A stretch of 64,000 nt of DNA from Phocaeicola sartorii JCM 17136 = DSM 21941 (GCF_000614185.1 NZ_BAKM01000015.1:1-64000); one strand, 5' to 3'; shown: positions 10,239-20,913, counted from the first letter of the stretch. Numbers and translations are program-made. Notes: a model not told the origin generated them from the sequence alone.

Positions 10239-11720
10239 TTAATTTAACAATTGACTTATGATCGGTTCTACACTGTTACTGATCAGATCGCTCATCCAGA
10301 ATGGTGCCAATCCTAGACCTGCCACACAGGCGATGAGGCAGATAACGGCGACTCTTTCATCCCAGGTTGCATCTGTGAGTTTCAGATGTTCGGGATTCAC
10401 CACTTTGCCATAAAGTATTTTACCGACAACACGCAGGATGTAGACCGCGGTGATGACGATGCTTGTCGTTGCCACTAGCGTACATACGCGATGGAAAGTA
10501 TCGTCATTCTGGAAGGAACCTACAAAGATGGTCATTTCAGCAACAAAACCGCTCAATCCCGGAAGTCCCAGATTGGCAAGACCGGCGATTACATAACCCA
10601 CCGCCAGGAAAGGCATAATCTTCATCAAACCTCCCATCAGGCGGACGTCACGCGTGTGTGTACGCCCGTATATCATACCGATAAGGGCGAAGAACAAGGC
10701 GGTCATCAACCCATGGCTCAACATTTGGAGAATAGCACCCGTACAACTGGTGCGTGTCATCATCAGCAGGGCGAAGAGTACCAATCCGCAATGGGATACG
10801 GATGAATAAGCATTAATATATTTCAAGTCCGTTTGTACCACAGCACTGAATGCACCGTAAACTACAGAGATCGTGGTCAATATCAGGAATACATCTCCCC
10901 ACATGGCCGCTCCTTCGGGCATCAAGTACATGGCGACTCGGAAGCATCCGTAACCTCCCAGTTTCATCAGGACTCCGGCGTGAAGCATGGAAACGGCTGT
11001 CGGTGCGGAAGCGTGACCGTCGGGACTCCATGTATGGAACGGGAACAAAGCTCCCAATACTCCGAATCCCAAGAAGATGAGCGGGAAGAAAATGCGTTGC
11101 ATCTCATGAGGAATATGCAGTTTCGCAATTTCCAGCAGATTCATGGTTTCGCCGCCTGCACCGTAGAAAATACCCAGAATACCGATCAGCAGGAATGCAG
11201 AACCGCCCATCAACATCAGCGTCAGTTTCATGGCGGCATATTCTTTGCGTCCGCTTCCCCACACACCGATGAGCAGATACATCGGGATCAGAGCTACTTC
11301 ATAAAACATGAACATGGTGAACAGGTCTGTAGAAATAAAGAATCCGAATACCCCCACACTCAGCAGGGTGAACCATAGGAAATATTCTTTCGTCAGCGGT
11401 TGTAACTTCCACGATGCGAAAGTACCTGTAAATACAATAATGGAGCTAAGCAGCAACATGGCTACGGATATGCCGTCCACTCCTACTGAATAGCATATCT
11501 GGAGCGGCGCATACCAAACGGTGCTGGCTGTGAACAGCATCTCTCCCGTAGCACCGGCCTGGCGTAGTCCGATGTAATCAATGGTGAGGTAAACGGACAA
11601 TGCCAATAATATGGAAGCGCCGGCAACCATCACTCCGCGAACTTGATTGACGCTGCGCGAAGCCCAAAGGCTCGCGAGCATCAACAAGGGAACTATAATG
11701 AAAAAACTTAGTATGTTCAT
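10239..11720 (-). CDS. nuoM: NADH-quinone oxidoreductase subunit M
   Basis: This 493-residue membrane subunit of complex I is an antiporter-like proton channel. Diagnostic segments are the conserved Glu helix MFYEVALIPMYLLIG and FPFHTWSPDGHASAPTAVSM with its buried Lys-equivalent region. The length is normal for NuoM. It lies 67 bases after nuoL in the same orientation, and nuoN follows after 3 bases. Confidence 0.95.
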   Translation of the reverse strand: MNILSFFIIVPLLMLASLWASRSVNQVRGVMVAGASILLALSVYLTIDYIGLRQAGATGEMLFTASTVWYAPLQICYSVGVDGISVAMLLLSSIIVFTGTFASWKLQPLTKEYFLWFTLLSVGVFGFFISTDLFTMFMFYEVALIPMYLLIGVWGSGRKEYAAMKLTLMLMGGSAFLLIGILGIFYGAGGETMNLLEIAKLHIPHEMQRIFFPLIFLGFGVLGALFPFHTWSPDGHASAPTAVSMLHAGVLMKLGGYGCFRVAMYLMPEGAAMWGDVFLILTTISVVYGAFSAVVQTDLKYINAYSSVSHCGLVLFALLMMTRTSCTGAILQMLSHGLMTALFFALIGMIYGRTHTRDVRLMGGLMKIMPFLAVGYVIAGLANLGLPGLSGFVAEMTIFVGSFQNDDTFHRVCTLVATTSIVITAVYILRVVGKILYGKVVNPEHLKLTDATWDERVAVICLIACVAGLGLAPFWMSDLISNSVEPIISQLLN

Positions 11721-11787
11721 CTTTTTAAATTAAAAATTGAGAATTAAAAAAGGGTCATGTGGCGGATCTTTTATGATTCATTTTTCA

Positions 11788-13689
11788 CTAAATTAATAGT
11801 ACCAGTGTCAATATTAATGCACCTGCCAGAAACCAGATGCTGTATTGCTGTACGTTTCCACTTTGCATATCACGTATTTCATCGGCGGTGGCATGAGCAC
11901 CCCATGCCGTGAAGTTGAAGAATTGATCGATGACATGACGGTCCCACCAAGCTATCGGAGTGCTGATGCACCGGAAGATGATTTTCCTGGTTACGAACAA
12001 CCATATCTCATCCATATAGAAACGATGGTAAGCGGCTGTGTGCAAACGGGGGAATGTGCGCGCCAGATAGTCGGCTGCAGGCTGTCTCTTGCCTGCATAC
12101 ATCCATGTGGCTAGAGCGATGGATGCTATAGCAATAAGGATACTTGTAGTAGCTACCTGCATATCCAGATGAATGGTATAAACTTCTCCGTTACTGCTGA
12201 TCAGATTACCGAAAGGTATGAATCCGGCAACACAGGTGATGGCGGCTAAAAACATCAGTGGGAATGTCATGGTTAATGGAGACTCATGCGGAATATGTGT
12301 GTCCTGTCCCGATCCATGGGAGCGCCCTTTCCATTCTCCATTCCAGAAAATGCAATAATAAAGGCGGAACATATAGAAGGCTGTCATGGCGGCAATGCCT
12401 GTCATAATCCATCCCATAGCAGGACTGAACTGGAAGCAGGCGGTCAGGATCTCGTCTTTAGAGAAGAAGCCCGAGAACGGCCAGATACCCGAGATGGCCA
12501 GACAGGCAATCAGGAATGTCCAGTGGGTGACAGGCATGTATTTATGAAGTCCGCCCATGGCACTCATCTCGTTACTGTGTACCGCATGGATAATACATCC
12601 GGCTCCCAGAAACAACAATGCCTTGAACATGGCATGAGTGAACAGATGGAACATGGATGCCATGTATCCCAGTCCTCCTTCATGGGGATTCATGGAAGTG
12701 CAAACGCCCAATGCGACAATCATAAATCCAATTTGAGAGATGGTGGAGAAGGCGAGCACACGTTTGATATCGCTTTGAGCACATGCCACACTGGCGGCAT
12801 AGAATGCGGTGAATGCACCGATGTAGGCTGTCCAGTGCAGTACTTCGGGCGCATAGCCGATGAATAGCGGGAACATACGGGCTACCAGATATACACCGGC
12901 TACCACCATGGTGGCAGCGTGGATCAATGCGCTGACCGGAGTGGGGCCTTCCATGGCATCCGGCAACCAGATGTGCAGCGGGAACATCGCACTCTTACCG
13001 GCGCCACCGATAAACATCAGTCCCAGTGCAAGAGGAATCATAGCACCAGCGGCCACTAAAACTCCCGCTACAGGTGTAAACGAAAATGTTCCGGCATAAT
13101 AGCCATAAATCAGAATACCGATCAGAAACCCTAAATCGGCAAAGCGGGTAACGATAAATGCCTTTTTGCTGGCTGCTATCGCTTCTTTCTTGGTGTAGTA
13201 AAAGCCAATAAGCAAATAAGAAGAAACGCCTACCAGTTCCCAAAAGACATACATTTGGAAAATATTGGTTGCTACTACGAGCCCCAGCATGGACATGGTG
13301 AACAGGCTGAGAAATGCGTAGTAACGCTGGAAACCTTTTTCACCTTTCATATATCCGAATGAATAGATATGTACCATCAGGCTGACGGTAGAAATGACTA
13401 CCAGCATCATAACGGAAATAGGATCAAGCATGATTCCCATATCAATATGCAGGTTCGTAGTGAAAGGTAACCATTCAAAATTATAGGGCATGAGAGTGGG
13501 ATAGATGCCTTCTGCCGTACGGCCTCCTGTGAAATAATTGAAAGCAGTGAGGTAGGAAAGCAACGCTACCCCTGCCAGTGAGGCGGTGCCGATAGTTCCT
13601 GCCAGTCCGTTCTTCATGCGCATACCTGCCAGACCCAGTATCAGGAAACTGAGGAAAGGCAGGATCAGGATTAATATTGTATATTCCAT
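11788..13689 (-). CDS. nuoL: NADH-quinone oxidoreductase subunit L
   Basis: This 633-residue subunit is the distal proton pump of complex I. It has the antiporter core (FWELVGVSSYLLIGFYY, GKSAMFPLHIWLPDAMEGPT) and a C-terminal extension containing the predicted lateral helix and final membrane anchor (SIWFLAGALILTLVLLI). The start lies 2 bases after the nuoK stop. Downstream there is a 67-base gap before nuoM with no recognised signal. Confidence 0.95.
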   Translation of the reverse strand: MEYTILILILPFLSFLILGLAGMRMKNGLAGTIGTASLAGVALLSYLTAFNYFTGGRTAEGIYPTLMPYNFEWLPFTTNLHIDMGIMLDPISVMMLVVISTVSLMVHIYSFGYMKGEKGFQRYYAFLSLFTMSMLGLVVATNIFQMYVFWELVGVSSYLLIGFYYTKKEAIAASKKAFIVTRFADLGFLIGILIYGYYAGTFSFTPVAGVLVAAGAMIPLALGLMFIGGAGKSAMFPLHIWLPDAMEGPTPVSALIHAATMVVAGVYLVARMFPLFIGYAPEVLHWTAYIGAFTAFYAASVACAQSDIKRVLAFSTISQIGFMIVALGVCTSMNPHEGGLGYMASMFHLFTHAMFKALLFLGAGCIIHAVHSNEMSAMGGLHKYMPVTHWTFLIACLAISGIWPFSGFFSKDEILTACFQFSPAMGWIMTGIAAMTAFYMFRLYYCIFWNGEWKGRSHGSGQDTHIPHESPLTMTFPLMFLAAITCVAGFIPFGNLISSNGEVYTIHLDMQVATTSILIAIASIALATWMYAGKRQPAADYLARTFPRLHTAAYHRFYMDEIWLFVTRKIIFRCISTPIAWWDRHVIDQFFNFTAWGAHATADEIRDMQSGNVQQYSIWFLAGALILTLVLLI

Positions 13690-13691
13690 AA

Positions 13692-14000
13692 TTAGTTTTT
13701 CATTTCATTTAAGTTCTTCACTTGGATATTGCGTACATTGCGGTAGATATTGATAATGATGGCAATAGCTACTGCTGTTTCGGCCGCACTCACACCAATG
13801 GCGAACAAGGCGAAAAAGAAACCTTCCAGTTCTCCGGGAAAAAGATACCGGTTGAATACCGCGAAGTTGATATCTACTGAATTCAGAATCAGCTCCACAC
13901 TGATGAGCATGGCCAATAAATTGCGGCGGGTGAAGAAACCATAGATGCCCGCAAACATCATAAAGGTGGAAACCACCAGATAATATTCCATGTGTACCAT
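13692..14000 (-). CDS. nuoK: NADH-quinone oxidoreductase subunit K
   Basis: This is a small three-helix membrane subunit of complex I. The family Glu residues in transmembrane helices 2 and 3 are visible in LISVELILNSVDINF and GVSAAETAVAIAI. Translation may begin at the internal Met that gives MEYYLVVST, three residues in. The gene is 5 bases after nuoJ. Confidence 0.93.
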   Translation of the reverse strand: MVHMEYYLVVSTFMMFAGIYGFFTRRNLLAMLISVELILNSVDINFAVFNRYLFPGELEGFFFALFAIGVSAAETAVAIAIIINIYRNVRNIQVKNLNEMKN

Positions 14001-14005
14001 AAGTT

Positions 14006-14509
14006 CTATCTTTTTCTAGCGATTAAGATTCCTCCTACGATGCAGGCGAGTAATAACACGCTGATTACTTCGAAAGGAAGAATATATTGATATTTTTCCA
14101 TACCCATCAGTGCATGGCCGATGGTGCGTACATCCAGTTCACCGTGAACAAAATGAGAGGGTATAAACTCATTCTTCAGCATGACGAACAGGCAGATGGT
14201 CAGTCCTGCTAGGGTCGAAACAGCTCCGGCCACCATCTTGCCGTTTTTCAATTTCTCTGCTTTGTCTCCTTGTGAAGAGGTCAATAAGATGCTGAATACA
14301 TAAAGCACCGTTATACCACCGGCATAAATCAGTAATTGCACAGCTCCCAGAAATGAGTAGTTGAGCTGGAAGTAAATGCCTGCTGTTCCAAACAAGACGA
14401 ACAACAGATATGTTGCCGCACGCAAGATACGCGAGGTAGTGACTGCCAATACCGAACAGACAGCGATAAACAACGCCAGTACAATGAATACAATAAGTTG
14501 TAGTGTCAT
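14006..14509 (-). CDS. nuoJ: NADH-quinone oxidoreductase subunit J
   Basis: This 167-residue membrane subunit of complex I has five predicted helices. The motif LLIYAGGITVLYVFSILLT matches the conserved pi-bulge helix region of NuoJ. It lies 16 bases after nuoI and 5 bases before nuoK in the same transcription unit. Confidence 0.93.
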   Translation of the reverse strand: MTLQLIVFIVLALFIAVCSVLAVTTSRILRAATYLLFVLFGTAGIYFQLNYSFLGAVQLLIYAGGITVLYVFSILLTSSQGDKAEKLKNGKMVAGAVSTLAGLTICLFVMLKNEFIPSHFVHGELDVRTIGHALMGMEKYQYILPFEVISVLLLACIVGGILIARKR

Positions 14510-14525
14510 AATATCGTTTGTTTTT

Positions 14526-14978
14526 TTATTTTTTGTTCAACGTGAGAACTAGTTTGCTTCGGTCGAATACAGCATTCTCAAATTCTGTGTCGAACCGGAT
14601 GGCATCATGCGGACAGGCATTCACACAAAGTTGACAGAACATACAAGCTCCCAAGTCGTACTCATATTTAACCAATACTTTCTTTTTCTTGCCTGTTTCT
14701 TCGTTGGTCACAGATTCGCTGGTGATCGTGATGGTGTCATTGGGGCAAGCCATCTGGCATAGTCCGCAGGCAATACATTTGTTATTGCCATTCTCGTCAA
14801 CCGGCATGGTAAGCCGTCCGCGGAAACGGGGCGATATTTTTAAAGTGGCACGGTTCTCGGGGTATTGTTCGGTGACTTTGGGAGTGAAAAATTCTCGTCC
14901 TGTCACTTTCATACCGGTAAGTAATGTGCCGATGCCGTGAAGTAGTCCTTTTATATAGGAATGTTTTTCTTCTTTCAT
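14526..14978 (-). CDS. nuoI: NADH-quinone oxidoreductase subunit I, 2x[4Fe-4S]
   Basis: This 150-residue ferredoxin-like subunit of the peripheral arm passes electrons toward NuoB. Two [4Fe-4S] motifs are visible: CIACGLCQMACP and CMFCQLCVNACP. It overlaps nuoH by one base, indicating coupled translation. Because NuoE, F and G are absent, this subunit or a partner docking on it may receive electrons from a soluble carrier; that is inference. Confidence 0.95.
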   Translation of the reverse strand: MKEEKHSYIKGLLHGIGTLLTGMKVTGREFFTPKVTEQYPENRATLKISPRFRGRLTMPVDENGNNKCIACGLCQMACPNDTITITSESVTNEETGKKKKVLVKYEYDLGACMFCQLCVNACPHDAIRFDTEFENAVFDRSKLVLTLNKK

Positions 14979-16054
14979 CAGAAATGCAATTTAAATACAA
15001 CAATAATTACCATCAACAGCAGGTTGCACAAACCTATCGGAACCAGGTATTTCCATTCCAGTGTCAGAATCTGGTCAATACGCAGACGAGGAAATGTCCA
15101 TTTAATCCACATCAGCAACCATACGACAAAAAATGACTTGCCAAAGAACCAGATGAATCCGGGAATATAATCCATGACCGTATTAAATCCGTCCAGCCCG
15201 GGGATATGTAACGGCATCCACCCCCCTAGGAAGATGGTTGTGGCTACTGCGGCGATAATAAACAAGTTTACAAACTCTGCCACATAAAACAAGCCGAAGT
15301 GCATACCGGAATATTCGGTATGATATCCGGCGGTCAGTTCACTTTCTGCTTCTGGCAAGTCGAACGGGCCGCGGTTGACTTCTGCGTTTCCGGCTATCAG
15401 ATAAATGATAAAAGCGATGCATGCCGGTATGTGTCCTTTGAAAAGGAACCAGCCGTCGGCTTGTCGTTCTACAATTTCACTCAGCTGCATGGTATCCGTC
15501 AAGACCACGATGGTAAGGATGCTCAGTCCTACTGACAATTCGTAGCTTATCATTTGAGCGCCGCTCCGCATGGCACCGATCAATGAATATTTGTTGTTGG
15601 AACTCCAGCCGGCTAGCAGGATACCCACCACACCGATGCTGGATGCTGCCAGCAGGAAGAAGATACCTACATTGAAGTCGAGCACTTCCATACCTCTATT
15701 GATGGGCAGACAGCTGAAAGCCATGATGGAAGCAAGAATGACAATATAAGGAGCCAGATTATACAGAAACTTGTCGGCATGACGGATGGTGATGATTTCC
15801 TTGATCAACATCTTGAATACATCGGCAAATACCTGTATGGTTCCCTGCGGACCTACACGCATCGGACCCAGACGGCATTGGAAAGCGGCGCAAACCTTAC
15901 GTTCCATGAAAATCATGATAATAGCGATCACTGCGTATGCCAGCATGATGCATACACCGATAACTATACATTCTATGAGCACTGCCAGTCCTTCGGGCAT
16001 AAATGACGTGAGCAGTGAATGTACCCATTGGGTGACTATACTAAAATCGAACAT
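14978..16054 (-). CDS. nuoH: NADH-quinone oxidoreductase subunit H
   Basis: This 358-residue membrane subunit forms the quinone channel between the peripheral and membrane arms. Characteristic segments are [21 protein letters not shown] near the N terminus and [20 protein letters not shown] with the conserved acidic cluster. The gene is 29 bases after nuoCD. Confidence 0.95.
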   Translation of the reverse strand: MFDFSIVTQWVHSLLTSFMPEGLAVLIECIVIGVCIMLAYAVIAIIMIFMERKVCAAFQCRLGPMRVGPQGTIQVFADVFKMLIKEIITIRHADKFLYNLAPYIVILASIMAFSCLPINRGMEVLDFNVGIFFLLAASSIGVVGILLAGWSSNNKYSLIGAMRSGAQMISYELSVGLSILTIVVLTDTMQLSEIVERQADGWFLFKGHIPACIAFIIYLIAGNAEVNRGPFDLPEAESELTAGYHTEYSGMHFGLFYVAEFVNLFIIAAVATTIFLGGWMPLHIPGLDGFNTVMDYIPGFIWFFGKSFFVVWLLMWIKWTFPRLRIDQILTLEWKYLVPIGLCNLLLMVIIVVFKLHF

Positions 16055-16083
16055 AATTTTTTTAGTGATTAGTTATTATCTTT

Positions 16084-17641
16084 CTATCGGTCAATATCCG
16101 GTACTACATAATCCACTGTTCCACCAATAGCAATCAAGTCGGCAATTTTTGCATTGCGGCACATTGTTTCCATTGCTGATACAAGAGGCAAGCCGGTGGC
16201 GCGGAATTTCAGTCGGTAAGGAAACTTATCCCCGCGACTTTCCAGGTACACGCCGAACTCTCCGCGGGAACCTTCCACTGCGGCATAATAATGTCCTTCG
16301 GGCACACGGATAATCGGTTTCATCTTTTCCTGATAGTTCTTCCGGGATATTGTCTATCAGTTGCTCGATGATGCTCATACTTTCCAGTATTTCTTCCATG
16401 CGGACCATGTAACGTGCGAAGCAGTCGCCTTCGGTGTGGACAATCTCTTTAAAATCCACTTTGCCATACATGGCGTATGGGTGACGTTTGCGGACATCAC
16501 ATGCCCAGCCGCTGGCACGCCCTGTACCTCCTGTCGCTCCGAAAGAGATGGCGTCTTCCCGTGAAAGAACACCCACCCCTCTCAAACGTTCTTGGGCAAT
16601 GATGTTTCCGGTGAATACTTCATGGTATTCTTTCAGCATCGGGCGCAGATAAGCGATAAATTCTTTCACTTTCTGTACAAAGTCCGGAGCAATATCTGCT
16701 TGTACCCCTCCGATGGTGTTATAGTTCTGTATCAGTCGTCCTCCGGTGGTAGCTTCGAAAATATCCAGAATCTTCTCACGATCACGGAATCCATAGAAAA
16801 ATGCGGTCAGAGCACCCATGTCCATACAGAGACAGGAGAAGAAAAGCAGGTGAGAGTCTATACGTTGCAATTCGTCCATGATGGTGCGGATGTATTGCAC
16901 CCGTTCACTCACTTCCACGCCCATTGCCTGCTCAATGCACATACAGAGGGCATGGCGGTTCTGGTGTGCGCCCAGATAATCCAGACGGTCGGTCAGAGCC
17001 AGCGTCTGGGGGTAGGTGAGGCTTTCGCACATTTTTTCAATGCCCCGGTGGATGTATCCGCAGTGCACATCCAGTTTCTTGATAATCTCACCTTCCAGTG
17101 AAACGCGGAAACGAAGCACGCCGTGGGTGGCCGGATGCTGGGGACCTATGTTGATAATGTATTCGTCCTCTTCGAAAATGGTCTCGCGTTTTTCTATTAC
17201 GCTGCCATCATGTTGCACCTCTATATATTGTGTTGTATCCACGGGCTCTTCATTGGTCATACGGAGCGGGTTGAGGCTTTCGTCGTAATCTTTACGCAAT
17301 GGATAGCCCACCCAGTCGTCGCGCAGGAACAAACGACGCATGTCAGGATGTCCTACAAAGCGGATACCATAATAGTCGTACACTTCGCGTTCATTGAATT
17401 CAGCCCCTTTCCAGATATCACTGACACTGGGCAGTTCCGGCTTCTCGCGGTTGGTGGTGCGGGTGCTGATCACTACATTGTCTCCTGTATTCGTATCTTC
17501 CAGGTGATAGACTACACCCAGTCCTTCTTCGCCCCAGTCCATTCCGGTAAGGCTGCGTAGAAAATCCAAATGTTTGCCCTGCCGTAATTTCAGCATTTCC
17601 TCATGTAGCTTTTCAGCAGGTATTTCTATTCTTTCACTCAT
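16084..17641 (-). CDS. nuoCD: NADH-quinone oxidoreductase fused subunit C/D, frameshifted
   Basis: This is a fused NuoC (residues 1 to about 130, with the segment [19 protein letters not shown]) and NuoD ([20 protein letters not shown] onward), making up the quinone-binding part of the peripheral arm. The last 79 residues ([19 protein letters not shown] to the end) are in another frame. The break is near 16345; the minus strand reads CCGGAAGAACTATCAG, and restoring two bases (GGAAAC for GAAC) gives [19 protein letters not shown]. All nine other nuo genes are intact, so a sequencing deletion is more likely than inactivation. It overlaps nuoB by 4 bases. The C-D fusion is known from many bacteria. 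Confidence 0.93.
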
Positions 17642-18234
17642 GCTTGTTCGGGATTTTGCGGTTCTTTTTCCTTGCGGTTTACTCCGCCAAAGAATTTTTC
17701 CAGTTTTACTTTACGTTGCAATTGTATCATGCCGTACAATAAGGCTTCAGGGCGTGGCGGACATCCGGGGATATATACGTCAACGGGGAGAATCTTATCC
17801 ACTCCGTTCAAGACGTGATAGGACTTTTTAAAAGGACCGCCGCTGATGGCACATCCACCTACTGCGATAACGTATTTGGGATCCGCCATCTGGTCATACA
17901 AACGTTTCAGTACCGGAGCCATCTTGTGCGTGATCGTCCCTGCCACCATGATCATGTCTGCCTGGCGCGGACTGGCACGGGCTACTTCAAACCCGAAGCG
18001 GGCGAAATCATACCGGGCAGCACCCACTGCCATGAACTCGATTCCACAGCAACTGGTGGCAAAAGTAAGCGGCCACAGCGAGTTGCTGCGTCCCCAGTTG
18101 ATAAGATCGTCCAGACAGCCCACCAGTACTTTGGTACCGCCTTCATTGAGCTGTTTGACCATGTTTTCCAGATACTCGTTGTCTTTGAAATCCTCATAAG
18201 GAATAGACTTTATGGTTGGTTTTTTTATTTCCAT
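17638..18234 (-). CDS. nuoB: NADH-quinone oxidoreductase subunit B, [4Fe-4S] N2
   Basis: This 198-residue peripheral-arm subunit carries cluster N2, the last iron-sulfur cluster before quinone. The cluster ligands are in [29 protein letters not shown] and [15 protein letters not shown]. It overlaps nuoA by 10 bases and nuoCD by 4, so translation of the first genes is tightly coupled. Confidence 0.96.
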   Translation of the reverse strand: MEIKKPTIKSIPYEDFKDNEYLENMVKQLNEGGTKVLVGCLDDLINWGRSNSLWPLTFATSCCGIEFMAVGAARYDFARFGFEVARASPRQADMIMVAGTITHKMAPVLKRLYDQMADPKYVIAVGGCAISGGPFKKSYHVLNGVDKILPVDVYIPGCPPRPEALLYGMIQLQRKVKLEKFFGGVNRKEKEPQNPEQA

Positions 18235-18575
18235 TCCAACGCTCCTTTCTTCCAGGCATACGCCAGGCCTAAAACTAATATAACTAAAAAGAAAAGGATA
18301 CTAAACAGGCCGTACACTCCCAAATCTTGTACCACAACAGCCCAAGGGAACAGGAATACGGTTTCCACATCGAACATCAGGAAGAGGATGGCAAACAGAT
18401 AGTAACCTACCTTGAATTGCATCCACGACCGTCCCCGTGTAGGAATACCACATTCGTAGGCTTCTCCCTTCTGTGCATTGTATGAACGGGGGGAAATGGC
18501 ACGGGCAATCCCCAATGCTACGGCAACTAATGCGATTGCCGTCAAAATAACGACAACTAATAATGTAAAATACAT
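18225..18575 (-). CDS. nuoA: NADH-quinone oxidoreductase subunit A
   Basis: This 116-residue subunit has three membrane helices. The conserved loop is YECGIPTRG and the second helix contains [17 protein letters not shown] with its acidic residue. It is the first gene of the operon. The roughly 100 bases upstream have no clear TAnnTTTG element, so the nuo promoter was not located. Confidence 0.95.
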   Translation of the reverse strand: MYFTLLVVVILTAIALVAVALGIARAISPRSYNAQKGEAYECGIPTRGRSWMQFKVGYYLFAILFLMFDVETVFLFPWAVVVQDLGVYGLFSILFFLVILVLGLAYAWKKGALEWK

Positions 18576-18678
18576 ATCTAAACTTTTTTTGATTAGACAA
18601 ACGGATAGAAATAGTGTCCTTATAAGACGCTTGTTATAAGGAATCCTACTCAGCAGAATGCTGAAAAAAGATTAAAAA

Positions 18679-19056
18679 TTAAATAATGATCCGCCGAAGT
18701 GCGTAGATATAATAATCTACGGCATCGGTATAAAGCGAATGAAAGGTGGGGCAAGCTATATGGTTGGTTTGTAGCTTTTGTGTGTTGAGTTCACCTAGTG
18801 CTGTCAGGATACGGGCAATGCATTTGAACTTTGATGTGGAAGGGTTGTCAAGGGATATGGCCATCTGTGGCATATCAGCGAAGTTGTTGGTAAACAGGTA
18901 ATTTACCGTTTTCTCACAAGGGTCTTGTTGTTGCCGGTAACAGGATTCTTGAGGGTGCGGAACGGTCGATTCCACTGTATAGCGATCCTGATCTGCTAAG
19001 GTCGTAAGCAGTAGAAAAAACAGGATATATACAACGTATTTCAACATATTATTCAT
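18679..19056 (-). CDS. Small exported protein of unknown function
   Basis: This is a 125-residue protein if it starts at ATG 19056; an earlier in-frame Met at 19083 adds nine polar residues. It begins with a clear signal-peptide-like stretch (MLKYVVYILFFLLLTTLA). The mature part has four Cys residues in pairs (ESCYRQQQDPCE, KCIAR, HIACPTF), compatible with disulfides in the periplasm. I do not recognise a family. It sits upstream of nuoA on the same strand with about 100 bases between, so it might share transcripts with nuo. It is divergent from the ATPase gene at 19326. Confidence 0.55.
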   Translation of the reverse strand: MNNMLKYVVYILFFLLLTTLADQDRYTVESTVPHPQESCYRQQQDPCEKTVNYLFTNNFADMPQMAISLDNPSTSKFKCIARILTALGELNTQKLQTNHIACPTFHSLYTDAVDYYIYALRRIII

Positions 19057-19325
19057 CTTTTCACCCTTTGAATGAGGGCGCAAAGATAGCCAATATTTTG
19101 GAGCCTCATTGAGATTTTTTGAATTATTTATGTATAAAAATAGTTATTGTAAGTAAATACATGCGCTTTTTCTATACTTCTTCACATACCGGCATGTCCA
19201 TACCTTTATATCCACGGTTTCATAATTTTTACCAATCTGAATTCCAGTGGTTAAAAAAAATGTCCAACCAGGATTTTCCGAATAGATTTCGTTTCTTTGC
19301 AAGTATCATAATAAACCATTGGAAA

Positions 19326-20879
19326 ATGAGCAATAAAATATATCCTATCGGCATTCAGAACTTCGAGAAAATCCGTCAGGACGGTTATTTCTATATTGAT
19401 AAAACGGCCTTGGTGTACCGGATGGTAAAGACCGGAAGTTATTACTTCCTGAGCCGTCCGCGGCGTTTCGGGAAAAGCCTGCTCATTTCTACCTTAGAGG
19501 CTTACTTTCAGGGAAAGAAGGAGTTGTTTGAAGGCCTGGCGGTGGAGAAGTTGGAAAAGGACTGGATAAAATATCCCATTCTGCATCTGGATCTGAACAT
19601 CGAGAAATATGATACTCCGGAGAGTCTGGATAAGATTCTTGATAGTTCGTTGACTGCATGGGAAAAGATTTACGGTGCCGAGTCGTCTGAACGTTCTTTC
19701 TCTCTTCGTTTTGCCGGCATCATCCAGCGTGCCTGTGAGAAGACGGGGCGTCGTGTGGCCATTCTGGTGGATGAATATGACAAGCCCATGTTGCAGGCCA
19801 TCGGCAATGAGGCGTTGCAGAAACAATTCCGTGATACGCTGCAACCGTTCTACGGTGCTTTGAAGACCAAGGACGGATTTATCAAGTTCGCCTTGCTGAC
19901 CGGTGTGACGAAGTTTGGCAAGATCAGCGTGTTCAGTGACTTGAACAATCTGAAGGATATTTCAATGGATGAACGGTTTGTGGATATTTGTGGCGTTACG
20001 GAAACTGAGATTCATGAGAATCTGGAGAACGAACTGAAAGAACTGGCACAAAAGCAGAAAATGAGTTTGGAAGAAGTATGCAGGGAGTTGAAAGTGTGCT
20101 ATGATGGTTACCATTTTGTGGAAAATTCCATAGGAATTTACAATCCTTTTAGTTTGCTGAATACGTTTGACAAAATGAAATTCGGCAGTTACTGGTTCGA
20201 GACGGGTACTCCCACTTATCTGGTGAAACTGCTGAAGAAGCACCATTATGACTTGGAACGGATGGCCCACGAGGAGACGGACTCCCAGGTGCTGGACAGT
20301 ATAGATTCTGAATCCACCAATCCCATTCCGGTGATCTATCAGAACGGATACCTCACTATAAAGGGGTATGATGAAGAATTTGGCATGTACCGTTTAGGTT
20401 TTCCGAACCGTGAAGTGGAAGAGGGGTTTGTACGTTTCCTGCTTCCTTTTTACGCGAACGTGGATAAGGTAGAGTCTCCTTTTGAAATTCAGAAGTTTGT
20501 CCGTGAGGTGCGTTCCGGTGATTATGACTCCTTCTTCTGCCGTCTGCAAAGTTTCTTTGCGGATACTACCTACGAAGTGATCCGTGACCAGGAACTGCAT
20601 TACGAGAATGTGCTTTTCATCGTATTCAAGCTTGTCGGCTTCTATACCCAGGTGGAATATCATACGAGCAAAGGACGCATTGACCTTGTCCTGCAGACTG
20701 ACAAGTTTATCTATGTGATGGAATTCAAGTTGGATGGCACGGCCGAGGAGGCTTTGCAACAGATTCATGACAAGCATTACGCACTTCCTTTTGCTTCGGA
20801 CGAACGAAAGCTCTTTAAAATAGGGGTGAACTTCAGTGCTGAAACCCGCAATATTGAAAAGTGGGTGGTGGAAGAATAG
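19326..20879 (+). CDS. AAA-ATPase-like / PD-(D/E)XK nuclease-like protein
   Basis: This 517-residue protein starts MSNKIYPIGIQNFEKIRQDG. It has the architecture common in Bacteroidetes: an AAA-ATPase_like domain (PF09820 type) with a P-loop variant SRPRRFGKSLLISTLEAYF and Walker B-like VAILVDEYDKPML, then a C-terminal PD-(D/E)XK-like domain with GRIDLVLQTDKFIYVMEFKL, where the Asp and the EFK fit the nuclease core. Such genes are multicopy in gut Bacteroidetes and their role is not established; mobile or defence functions have been suggested. The open frame extends to 19119, but the ATG at 19326 matches the family start. It converges on trkH. Confidence 0.85.
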   Translation: MSNKIYPIGIQNFEKIRQDGYFYIDKTALVYRMVKTGSYYFLSRPRRFGKSLLISTLEAYFQGKKELFEGLAVEKLEKDWIKYPILHLDLNIEKYDTPESLDKILDSSLTAWEKIYGAESSERSFSLRFAGIIQRACEKTGRRVAILVDEYDKPMLQAIGNEALQKQFRDTLQPFYGALKTKDGFIKFALLTGVTKFGKISVFSDLNNLKDISMDERFVDICGVTETEIHENLENELKELAQKQKMSLEEVCRELKVCYDGYHFVENSIGIYNPFSLLNTFDKMKFGSYWFETGTPTYLVKLLKKHHYDLERMAHEETDSQVLDSIDSESTNPIPVIYQNGYLTIKGYDEEFGMYRLGFPNREVEEGFVRFLLPFYANVDKVESPFEIQKFVREVRSGDYDSFFCRLQSFFADTTYEVIRDQELHYENVLFIVFKLVGFYTQVEYHTSKGRIDLVLQTDKFIYVMEFKLDGTAEEALQQIHDKHYALPFASDERKLFKIGVNFSAETRNIEKWVVEE

Positions 20880-20913
20880 ATGATAATAATCAGTGCTGAT
20901 ACTCCTCTAAATC

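Noticed and set aside
10833..11378. 181-codon plus-strand frame inside nuoM
   Set aside because: It is antisense to a well-conserved membrane subunit, has His/Gln/Glu-rich composition and no family resemblance.
12286..12867. 193-codon plus-strand frame inside nuoL
   Set aside because: It is a shadow of the nuoL codons on the opposite strand, with no start signal and no family.
16345..16350. Programmed ribosomal frameshift in nuoCD
   Set aside because: There is no slippery heptamer with a downstream structure, and similar breaks occur in many unrelated genes; lost bases explain all of them.
19119..19325. N-terminal extension of the ATPase-like protein
   Set aside because: The 69 extra residues have no resemblance to the family; the ATG at 19326 begins the conserved sequence.
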